Shown here: positions 42,995-50,433 of the stretch, piece after piece
Position numbering within the stretch: position 1 is the stretch's first letter
Layout of the letters: every line of letters starts with the position of its first letter
DNA from: Clostridium lundense DSM 17049
GTDB lineage: Bacteria > Bacillota > Clostridia > Clostridiales > Clostridiaceae
Reading direction: 5' to 3'
NCBI RefSeq assembly: GCF_000619945.1
Contig: NZ_JHVC01000002.1
Location: 1 to 64,000, forward strand
Length of the DNA: 64,000 bases
Notes under the pieces: generated by a model
The model's input: only the letters and a program-made list of their open reading frames with translations
What the model was told of the DNA's origin: nothing
Databases searched by the model: none
Translations under genes and position numbers: made by a program

Positions 42995-43999
42995 TTATTT
43001 AATTTTTATTTCAGCCTGCTTATCTATAATGTTCCACCAAGTTTTTCCTTGAGATAAAGGGACTTCTTTATTTTGGTCATCTAAAAATACAGTGTTAGAA
43101 TTAAGATCTTTTTTATACCATTTACCTTTAATAAATTTACCATTACTGATAATATAGCATGTACCTTCACCTGTAAGACGTATGTTTATATGTTGTAAGG
43201 CATCTTTTTTTAATGTTATATCTGTTATTTGAACTATAATATTATTTACAACTATGGGGGCATTATCTTCTCTATTTTTACATTGATTTGATGACATATA
43301 CTTATAGTATAGTCCATCTTTATATGTGTAAGAAGTATTATAATATTTATTAAGTTTTAATAATGTGCTACTACAATCAGATAAAGTAGCATTTTTCCAA
43401 TAATCACTGTTAAATTTAAAGTGAAATTTAGAGCTAAAAGAAAATTTATTTTGTTTTATCAATTCCCTTAACTTAGATGAAGAAGTATAAAGACTATGTT
43501 CATATTTTCTGCTTTTATCTCGCCAATAAGCTTTTCCGTATGTAAATTCATTTAAACTAGGTAATTGTTCTTTTTTTATTCTTATTTCAGCTTCTTCACT
43601 ATAGCCACAATGGGCAAATGGAAGATTATTTTCTATAGCTATATCAAGGAAATAAGGTCTAGCACTTCTGACAGGTCCAATTTTTTCTGAGTCGTTTTTA
43701 TGATAAAGGGCCATAAATCTAGGGATTCCACCTTCTGCCATGGTTTCATAAACTATATCTGCTTGGATCAAACCAGATTGAGGACGAGCGTCTTTTGAGT
43801 TTTCTATTATTACCATAAATGGTATTTTGTCATAAATATCTTTTGTTATCTTTTCTCCTGTATAAGGGGAAAAATATGATTCTTCAATTTTTTTGGGAGG
43901 TTCTTCTGTTGCTATATCCTTTTTTTCTTCATTAGGTTTATTACAACTACTAAACATAATAAATGGTATACATAGTAATAAAAAAATGATTTTTTTCAT
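42995..43999 (-). CDS. yerB: DUF3048 lipoprotein (YerB-like)
   Basis: A 334-residue lipoprotein with lipobox FSSC (Cys19) and the DUF3048 domain: NSKDARPQSGLIQADIVYETMAEGGIPRFMALYH, GPVRSARPYFLDIA and FAHCGYSEEA are strongly conserved stretches. The C-terminal half is the associated YerB C-terminal domain (GKTWWNIID). Function is unknown; it is common in spore-forming Firmicutes. Confidence 0.88.
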   Translation of the reverse strand: MKKIIFLLLCIPFIMFSSCNKPNEEKKDIATEEPPKKIEESYFSPYTGEKITKDIYDKIPFMVIIENSKDARPQSGLIQADIVYETMAEGGIPRFMALYHKNDSEKIGPVRSARPYFLDIAIENNLPFAHCGYSEEAEIRIKKEQLPSLNEFTYGKAYWRDKSRKYEHSLYTSSSKLRELIKQNKFSFSSKFHFKFNSDYWKNATLSDCSSTLLKLNKYYNTSYTYKDGLYYKYMSSNQCKNREDNAPIVVNNIIVQITDITLKKDALQHINIRLTGEGTCYIISNGKFIKGKWYKKDLNSNTVFLDDQNKEVPLSQGKTWWNIIDKQAEIKIK

Positions 44000-44309
44000 A
44001 ATAAATACTCCTATTCTATAGTTAATCTTAATATTATTTTATACAAATTTTACCATATATGCAAATGTAAAATCTTTATATAATAATTATATTTGAAGTT
44101 ATTACATTTAAAGTAATAAAGGTACCAAATTATATATTTTTAAAATATCAACATCATCATGGGTATAAGAAAATGAAAAATAGGAAGATAATAAGGAGAA
44201 AATAAATCTAGTATCATTTCAATGTTATTTTTAAAATTGCCTAAAATAATTTGCCATAGTATAATGTCAAGGTGCATACACAATATATGGTAGGTAGGGG
44301 GAATTAGTT
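44000..44309. other. 310-bp regulatory region between yerB and nrdD
   Basis: AT-rich, divergent promoter region. It contains the nrdDG promoter and one NrdR-like site near the right end; no gene. Confidence 0.55.
44237..44293 (+). promoter_or_regulatory. nrdDG promoter with an NrdR-like box
   Basis: TTGCCT (44237-44242), 17-bp spacer, TATAAT (44260-44265). ACACAATATATGGTAG (44278-44293) resembles the NrdR box consensus ACACWATATATWGTGT and lies just after the expected start. Only one box is clear; NrdR normally uses two. Confidence 0.5.
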
Positions 44310-46427
44310 GTGCTACATGTTGTAAAAAGAGATGGCAGGAAGGCTACGTTTGATTCGACAAAGATTACGAATGCTATAAAGGGAGCTTCTGAAGAAATAG
44401 GGTATAATCTAAAGGAAAGTGAGTTCATAGATTTAACTCAAAAAGTAATAAGAAGGTTAGAAGATACTGAGGAAAAGGAAATTTCTGTTGAAGAAATTCA
44501 AAATATATTAGAAAAAACTCTTTTAGAGAATAACTATAGAGAAGTGGGAACGGCTTACGCAAACTATAGAAAAGAAAGAACCAAAATAAGAGAAATAAAA
44601 TCTGATTTAATGAAGGCAATAGAGAAAATAGGAGTGGAAACGGATAGAGATAATGCCAATGTAGGAAATAATTTTTCATCAAAATTATTAAGAATAGCTA
44701 GTGAATCTAATAAATGGCATAATCTATATACAATGCCTAAGCATTTGGCAAAGGCACATGAAAATGGAGATGTATATTATCATGATTTAGATAGTTATAA
44801 TTTAACTACTAACTGTTTACATATACCCACTAAGGAAGTATTGCTTAGAGGATTTAATACAGGATATGGATATATAAGACCGCCTAGAAGAATAGAGTCA
44901 GCTTGTGAATTATCATGCATTTTATTACAATCTACTCAAAATGATATGTTTGGAGGACAAGCACATCCAGATTTTGATAATGATATGGCGTCCTTTGTAG
45001 AGCCTACTAGAAATGAGATAAGGGAAGAGTTAATAGAAGTAGGTTTGGATAGGGAAAAAGTAGAAGAATTAGTAGAAAAAAGATTAATGAAAAATATAAG
45101 TCAAGCAATGCAGGGCATTGTATATAATTTAAATACAATGCATTCTAGAGCAGGTTCTCAAGTACCTTTTAGTTCAATAAATATAGGTATTCCTCAATCA
45201 AAGGATGCAGCGCTTATATGTGAAATATTTTTAAAAGAATATGAGAAAGGCTTAGGAAAAGGGGAACAACCAATATTCCCTAACATTATATTTAGGGTGA
45301 AAAAGGGAGTAAATAAAAATCCTAGTGATCCTTATTTTTACTTATTTGAGTTAGCATGCGAAGTTGCTAGTAAAAGAATGAATCCTACTTTTATGAATAT
45401 AGATGCTGATTTTAATCTTGAGTATTATGAAAGAGGATATCTACCTGCGACCATGGGATGTAGAACTAGAGTGCAGTCTAATATAAATGGTGAGCCTACA
45501 GTAAAAGGAAGAGGTAATATAGCTCCAACTACCATTAATTTACCTAGATTAGGTATATTAGCTAAAGGAGATATAGATAAATTCTTTAGTCTTCTAGATA
45601 ATAGATTAAATTTAAGTAAAGAATCTTTATTGCATAGATATGATGTACTTAAGAGATTAAGGGTAAAGGATTTACCTTTTGTGGCTGGACAAGGGTTAAT
45701 GAAAGGTTCAGAAGATTTATTGCCTGAAGATAGCATAGAGCCAATTTTAAAGCAGGGTACTTGGGCTATAGGATTTATAGGTCTTGCAGAAACTTTAACT
45801 GCTTTAATTGGAGAACATCATGGGCAGTCAAAAAGGGCAAAGGAATTAGGATTAAAAATTATAAGTTATATAAAAGAATTTGCTGATAGAATTACAGAAG
45901 AAACTCATTTAAATTGGAGTTGTTACGCCACTCCTGCAGAAGGATTGAGTGGTAAGTTTATTTTACAGGATAAAAAAGTTTTTGGAGAGATAAAAGGTGT
46001 TACTGATAAGAATTACTATACTAATGGTTTTCATATACCAGTAGGATATTCTATTTCTATAAAGGATAAAATAGATATAGAAGCGCCATATCATAAATTA
46101 TGTAATGGAGGACATATTACATATATAGAATTGGACGATTATCCAACACAGGATGTAATAATGGATATATTAAACTATGCATATGAAAATACTAATATAA
46201 ATTATATAGGTATAAATTTTCATATAAGATACTGTAAGGATTGTGGAACATATCTTATTAATGATGAAAATAGTTGTCATGAGTGTGGAAGCTTAAATAT
46301 TCAGGGAATATCAAGAGTTACAGGATATTTAAGTTTAGATGAAAGATTTGGAGCTGGAAAAGTGGCAGAAAGAAAAGATAGGGTATCTCATACTCATGGA
46401 GTGCGTTTTTATGAGGTGATGAACTAA
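44310..46427 (+). CDS. nrdD: Anaerobic ribonucleoside-triphosphate reductase
   Basis: NrdD makes deoxynucleotides without oxygen using a glycyl radical. The 705-residue protein has an N-terminal ATP-cone (VVKRDGRKATFDSTKITNAI, allosteric site, also the NrdR-type fold), a large barrel with the active-site cysteines, a C-terminal zinc site (CKDCG...CHECG) and the glycyl radical Gly672 in RVTGYLS. Start GTG with TAGGGGG 8 bp upstream. Its activase gene nrdG starts 1 bp after the stop. Confidence 0.96.
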   Translation: MLHVVKRDGRKATFDSTKITNAIKGASEEIGYNLKESEFIDLTQKVIRRLEDTEEKEISVEEIQNILEKTLLENNYREVGTAYANYRKERTKIREIKSDLMKAIEKIGVETDRDNANVGNNFSSKLLRIASESNKWHNLYTMPKHLAKAHENGDVYYHDLDSYNLTTNCLHIPTKEVLLRGFNTGYGYIRPPRRIESACELSCILLQSTQNDMFGGQAHPDFDNDMASFVEPTRNEIREELIEVGLDREKVEELVEKRLMKNISQAMQGIVYNLNTMHSRAGSQVPFSSINIGIPQSKDAALICEIFLKEYEKGLGKGEQPIFPNIIFRVKKGVNKNPSDPYFYLFELACEVASKRMNPTFMNIDADFNLEYYERGYLPATMGCRTRVQSNINGEPTVKGRGNIAPTTINLPRLGILAKGDIDKFFSLLDNRLNLSKESLLHRYDVLKRLRVKDLPFVAGQGLMKGSEDLLPEDSIEPILKQGTWAIGFIGLAETLTALIGEHHGQSKRAKELGLKIISYIKEFADRITEETHLNWSCYATPAEGLSGKFILQDKKVFGEIKGVTDKNYYTNGFHIPVGYSISIKDKIDIEAPYHKLCNGGHITYIELDDYPTQDVIMDILNYAYENTNINYIGINFHIRYCKDCGTYLINDENSCHECGSLNIQGISRVTGYLSLDERFGAGKVAERKDRVSHTHGVRFYEVMN

Positions 46428-46428
46428 C

Positions 46429-46932
46429 ATGGAGGAGCTTCAGGTAGCAGGATTTTTAGATAATTCTTTAGTAAATGGGCAGGGGCTGAGGTCTGTATTA
46501 TTTGTCTCAGGTTGCCATCATAACTGTAAGGGATGTCATAATAAAGCTATGCAGGATTTTTCTTATGGAGAGAAAGTAAATATAGAGGAGATTTTCTTTA
46601 GAATAAAAAGAAATATTCCTATAATAAGAGGAGTAACATTTTCAGGAGGAGAGCCTTTTGAACAAGCAGGTGCATTATGGAAGTTGGCTGAACTAGTTAA
46701 AGAGGAAGGACTTAATATTTGGTGCTATACAGGATATACCTTTGAATATATATTAAATAATATAAATAATGAAGGTTGGAAAGAATTAATAAATACTATA
46801 GATGTTTTGGTAGATGGTAGATTTGAAGAAGATAATGTTATAAAAGATTTGAAGTATATGGGTTCTAGTAATCAAAGAACTATAGATGTAAAGGAAAGTT
46901 TAAAAAATAATAAAGTAATTATTTATAGTTAA
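46429..46932 (+). CDS. nrdG: Anaerobic NrdD-activating radical SAM enzyme
   Basis: NrdG creates the glycyl radical on NrdD. The 167-residue protein carries the radical-SAM CxxxCxxC motif (Cys29, Cys33, Cys36 in GCHHNCKGCHN) and FSGGEP for SAM binding. It is coupled to nrdD with a 1-bp gap; the ribosome site GAGGTGATG lies at the end of nrdD. Confidence 0.95.
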   Translation: MEELQVAGFLDNSLVNGQGLRSVLFVSGCHHNCKGCHNKAMQDFSYGEKVNIEEIFFRIKRNIPIIRGVTFSGGEPFEQAGALWKLAELVKEEGLNIWCYTGYTFEYILNNINNEGWKELINTIDVLVDGRFEEDNVIKDLKYMGSSNQRTIDVKESLKNNKVIIYS

Positions 46933-46947
46933 GCTAAATCTAGTAGG

Positions 46948-47006
46948 TAACCTTACCATGAAAATTATAAGCATAATAAGTTTTTATGGTGAAGGTTATT
47001 TTTTAT
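46948..47006 (+). terminator. Terminator of nrdDG
   Basis: Long hairpin of TAACCTTACCATGAAAA with TTTTTATGGTGAAGGTTA (one bulge), then a T run. Confidence 0.8.
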
Positions 47007-47097
47007 ATTAATTTTTATTTATCACCTTTAAAGTTGAATAAAAAATTAAAAGAATATATAATACATATGAAGATATTTTGGTATTTGAGGTGAAAAA

Positions 47098-47463
47098 ATG
47101 AAAAGTACTGAAGAGATAGAGGTTTGCAGCTGTTGCAAAGTTCATAACGATTGTGTTAATTGTGTAAAAAAGAATATGTTAGATAATGAAACCTTTACAA
47201 GATTATCTGATTTGTTTAAGGTGTTGGGGGATTATACTAGAATTAAAATAATATATGCTTTATTCAATAAGGAATTATGTGTTTGTGATATTGCAGAGTT
47301 GCTAGATATGAGTCAGTCTTCTATATCTCATCAATTAAGAATATTAAAGGCTGCCAGGTTGGTAAAGTTTAGAAAAGAAGGTAAAGTGGTATTTTACTCT
47401 TTAGATGATAATCATATAGATCAAATAATAAATTCAGGATTAGAACATGTTGAACATAGTTAA
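47098..47463 (+). CDS. ArsR/SmtB-family metal sensor, CadC-like
   Basis: A 121-residue winged-helix repressor that should release DNA when it binds a soft metal such as Cd, Pb or Zn. The alpha3N site is present: ELCVCD gives Cys61 and Cys63, and the N-terminus adds Cys10, 12, 13, 19 and 22. The alpha5 site is visible in DDNHID...EHVEH. In other genomes it is followed by a metal-efflux ATPase; here the next thing is a 160-bp inverted-repeat element, so the target gene must be elsewhere or lost. Confidence 0.88.
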   Translation: MKSTEEIEVCSCCKVHNDCVNCVKKNMLDNETFTRLSDLFKVLGDYTRIKIIYALFNKELCVCDIAELLDMSQSSISHQLRILKAARLVKFRKEGKVVFYSLDDNHIDQIINSGLEHVEHS

Positions 47464-47622
47464 GGCACATTAAAAAAATAAATAAGTCAGTATGCTAGGC
47501 TATTTTGCATCATACTGCGTCATCAGAACCCACTGATAGCTCTACTAGCAGTGGAATCTGCTTCCTTGCCTGATACAAAATATCCGTTGCATCTTTGACT
47601 TGTTATTTATTTTAATGTGCCT
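47463..47622. repeat. 160-bp element with 27-bp terminal inverted repeats (MITE-like)
   Basis: The ends AGGCACATTAAA... (47463-47489) and ...TTTAATGTGCCT (47596-47622) are inverted repeats of 27 bp with a small internal slip. Inside are two further hairpins: CAGTATG / CATACTG (near 47489 and 47511) and CCACTG / CAGTGG (near 47530 and 47549). Its base composition is less AT-rich than the flanks. It starts at the stop codon of the CadC-like gene. It has no coding capacity. Confidence 0.75.
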
Positions 47623-47623
47623 G

Positions 47624-47654
47624 AAGAGTCATAGCAATATGACTCTTTAATTTT
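47624..47654 (+). terminator. Hairpin after the inverted-repeat element
   Basis: Arms AAGAGTCATA and TATGACTCTT with a 4-nt loop, followed by TAATTTT. Confidence 0.65.
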
Positions 47655-47657
47655 AAG

Positions 47658-48299
47658 TTATTTGTAATCTAGTATTTCTACGTGATTTTCAAGGTCATTT
47701 AAGTCTCCAGTAATAGTTATAGAATTACTGTTAGCTTTATGAGCATTTTTTATATGTTTAAGAAAAGTTTCAAGTCCTTCTAATGGAAAAGTAAGATCAG
47801 GAGTTTTGTAGTGCATAGGTATTATCATGTGACTTTTAATTAACTTTGTTATCTGAGCTGCTTCTTTACCATCAATAGTATAATGACCACCTACTGGAAT
47901 AAATAATATATCCACGTTTTCCAATTCCTTTAATTCTTCCTTAGATGGAACGTATCCTAAATCACCTAGATGGCATAGCTTATATTCATCTACTTGGAAC
48001 AAGTAAATTATATTTTCACCACGTTTTGCTCCTTCTACTTCATCATGATAGGATGGTATACCTTGAATATTAATATCAGAAACGTAGAAATGACCAACTT
48101 TATCAACTATTTCTGTATCTTTTAAGGAAATTTCTTTTGTATAATCATGATCAAAATGATGGTGACTAATTGTTACTATATCCACATCCCCAGAAAAAGT
48201 ATTATATCCTATAGAGTTATCAAAAGGATCTGTTAAAATAGTTCTTCCCTTAGAATCTTTTATAAGAAAAGAAGAGTGTCCTAGCCATGTTATTTCCAT
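47658..48299 (-). CDS. Metallo-beta-lactamase-fold hydrolase (UPF0173, YtkL-like)
   Basis: A 213-residue cytosolic metal hydrolase. The motif SHHHFDHDY holds the metal histidines and aspartate; HLGDLG and PMHYKTPD supply later ligands; WLGHSSFLIK opens the fold. The biological substrate of UPF0173 is unknown. It is monocistronic with a GAGGTGTG ribosome site. Confidence 0.88.
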   Translation of the reverse strand: MEITWLGHSSFLIKDSKGRTILTDPFDNSIGYNTFSGDVDIVTISHHHFDHDYTKEISLKDTEIVDKVGHFYVSDINIQGIPSYHDEVEGAKRGENIIYLFQVDEYKLCHLGDLGYVPSKEELKELENVDILFIPVGGHYTIDGKEAAQITKLIKSHMIIPMHYKTPDLTFPLEGLETFLKHIKNAHKANSNSITITGDLNDLENHVEILDYK

Positions 48300-48393
48300 A
48301 ATTCACACCTCTGTAATAATATTTTATATTAATTATTATATCCTAAAATAAGTTATTAAAATAATTTTCTGAAAATATAAAATAACAAAACAA

Positions 48394-48422
48394 TTGACAA
48401 GCTTGGACTAATTTGATACAAT
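48394..48422 (+). promoter_or_regulatory. Promoter of the racE leader
   Basis: TTGACA (48394-48399), 17-bp spacer, TACAAT (48417-48422); expected start near 48429, about 160 bp before the gene. Confidence 0.75.
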
Positions 48423-48531
48423 ATTTTTAAAAGATAGATGAAGTGATATTAAATAAATTTAATATATACTGTTCATTATATTGGTATACAAATTAAGTAT
48501 AAAATAAAACTTTGTATATATAAATGTAATG

Positions 48532-48573
48532 AAGCCGGTTTTCTGATTGACAGATAACCGGCTTATATTTTTT
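48532..48573 (+). terminator. Intrinsic terminator inside the glutamate racemase leader
   Basis: Arms AAGCCGGTT (48532-48540) and AACCGGCTT (48556-48564), followed by ATATTTTTT. It lies between the promoter and the ribosome site, so transcription must read through to express the gene. Confidence 0.8.
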
Positions 48574-48590
48574 GTGGGAGGGCGGTTTTT

Positions 48591-49376
48591 ATGATGAAAA
48601 AAAATAGTGCAATAGGAGTTATGGATTCTGGAGTAGGAGGACTTACTACTGTAAAGGAGCTTCAAAAACTTTTGCCAAAGGAAAATCTAATATATTTTGG
48701 AGATAATAAAAATGTACCATATGGCAATAAAAGTGAGGAAGAAATTATAGCTCTAACTAGAAGAATGATAGAATTTCTTATAAGCCAAGATGTAAAAGTA
48801 ATCGCTGTAGCATGTAATACAATATCCACAATAATAGATGAGATAAGTAAGGATTATGATATTAAAATAATTAAAGTAATTGATCCTGTAGTTGATAATA
48901 TAAAGAATACGCTAAAAAAAGACAAGGTTGGATTAATAGCAACTAATTTCACAGTTAATAGTGGTTATTATGATAAGATGTTGGGGAATATAAGGGTATT
49001 TGGAAAAGGGTCTGCAGAGCTTGCTGCAATTGTTGATAGTGGAAAGATAGATAGAGAAGAAGTTAAAAGAATAATAAAACTACATGTAGATAAAATAATT
49101 GAAGCGGGACATGTAGATACAATAATATTAGGATGTACTCATTATCCAATACTAAAAGATTTATTCCAGGAGTGCTATCCAGATATTAACTTTATAAACC
49201 CAGCGTTCCAACAAGCAGAGGCGATAAAGGATTACTTAAAAGAAAAAGAATTAATTAATGAAGTAGAAGATAAATACTTTAAGATATTTACTTCAGGAGA
49301 TAAGGATAAGTATGATGTAATAATGGAGATGTTAGATTTAGAAGGTCCAAAGGAGATAATACAATATAAAGATTGA
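48591..49376 (+). CDS. murI: Glutamate racemase
   Basis: MurI makes D-glutamate for peptidoglycan. The 261-residue enzyme has the two catalytic cysteines, Cys75 in VACNTIST and Cys182 in LGCTHYP, and the substrate loop MDSGVGGLTT (11-20). GGGAGG lies 9 bp before the ATG. It appears to be a single-gene unit with a leader that contains a terminator. Confidence 0.96.
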   Translation: MMKKNSAIGVMDSGVGGLTTVKELQKLLPKENLIYFGDNKNVPYGNKSEEEIIALTRRMIEFLISQDVKVIAVACNTISTIIDEISKDYDIKIIKVIDPVVDNIKNTLKKDKVGLIATNFTVNSGYYDKMLGNIRVFGKGSAELAAIVDSGKIDREEVKRIIKLHVDKIIEAGHVDTIILGCTHYPILKDLFQECYPDINFINPAFQQAEAIKDYLKEKELINEVEDKYFKIFTSGDKDKYDVIMEMLDLEGPKEIIQYKD

Positions 49377-49390
49377 TTTATATATTTTCA

Positions 49391-49442
49391 GAAAAAAGAT
49401 TCGGACTGATTAAAAACAATCAGTAATCCGAATCTTTTTAAT
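49391..49442 (+). terminator. Terminator of glutamate racemase
   Basis: Two-tier hairpin: AAAGATTCGGA with the complementary TCCGAATCTTT, and inner CTGATT with AATCAG, then T. Confidence 0.85.
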
Positions 49443-49580
49443 TTAAAGTTGATATTAATATCTCTTTAGTTAATTAAAGTACTAATAATTTAATTAATTT
49501 TGAATAGTCAGTAGTTTATAACTAATGAACTAGTGTATAATCTAATATATAGTTATAACAAAATTAAGGAGGGATACTAA

Positions 49581-49916
49581 ATGAACTATGATAAAAATAC
49601 CATATACATAACAGGTATAGCTAGAGCTAATAACACTGATCCAATTACAGTAATGTATAACTGTTTCTTTTTAGGAGTAATAGTTAATAGGGAAAGTGGA
49701 ATTATTGTAGACATAACATGCAATACAATTAGCAATGTTACTACAGATTTTATAAGATCTATTCTTGTAGGATATAATCTTGGAAAGGATTTAGAAAAGA
49801 TGATAAACGAAGTACATGAAAGATTTTTAGGAACAGCGCAAAAGGCTTTGGTGGTAGCTTTAAAGGATGCTTACAATAAATTTTTAATTGAAAGAAAAAA
49901 GCACAATAAGGAATAG
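49581..49916 (+). CDS. DUF3870 domain protein
   Basis: A 111-residue protein matching the DUF3870 pattern: TIYITGIARA, FLGVIVNRESGIIVDITCNTIS, DFIRSILVGYNL and FLGTAQKALVVALKDAYNKF. The function of the domain is unknown. AAGGAGGG precedes the ATG. A tiny membrane protein gene follows 24 bp later. Confidence 0.82.
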   Translation: MNYDKNTIYITGIARANNTDPITVMYNCFFLGVIVNRESGIIVDITCNTISNVTTDFIRSILVGYNLGKDLEKMINEVHERFLGTAQKALVVALKDAYNKFLIERKKHNKE

Positions 49917-49940
49917 ATATAATAAGATTGGGTGATTATT

Positions 49941-50114
49941 ATGGGGATAGTATTATTTACTCCTGCTTTAATAATACTGGTGTTAGCTATTTTTAAAGTA
50001 AATGTGAAGGTATCCATGCTTTTAAGTATATTAGTAGCATCGGTGAATTTAATATATTTTTGGTTTAGTAAAGATAATGTTAAAAAATCTAATATTAAAT
50101 ATATGAAGATATAA
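49941..50114 (+). CDS. Small two-helix membrane protein
   Basis: A 57-residue protein made of two hydrophobic helices (about 2-19 and 24-43) and a short basic tail. The ATG at 49941 follows GGGTGA at 5 bp; a GTG at 49932 lies inside that site. It may be co-transcribed with the DUF3870 gene. No function can be inferred. Confidence 0.55.
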   Translation: MGIVLFTPALIILVLAIFKVNVKVSMLLSILVASVNLIYFWFSKDNVKKSNIKYMKI

Positions 50115-50433
50115 TTATAAAAGATAAAAATATATCAAATTGAAAAGATGATTTTATGAGTTGGATATATTTTTTGGTATAATTTTTAAATATGATATAT
50201 TTTTAGGTATAAAAAATTTGAAAATTATATTATAATGTAATTAAGTATGATAAAAAAATTACGAAATAAATTTTTAGATTATAGAGCATAGAGCAAAGAG
50301 CATAGATAAAAAAGTAGCATAATTTTTAGTAAAAAATAAAGAAAAATTATCCTTAATCTGTGCTTTATGATCTATGCTTTAAAAAGTTGTAGTCATATTT
50401 AAACATAAAATTAAATATAAGTGGGGTGGTTAC
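50115..50433. other. Intergenic region with AT-rich direct repeats and an imperfect inverted repeat
   Basis: No gene. Near-copies of GATATATTTTTNGGTATAA occur at about 50163 and 50193. From 50281 to 50382, GAGCATAGA-type repeats on the left face ATCTATGCTTT on the right. Confidence 0.5.
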
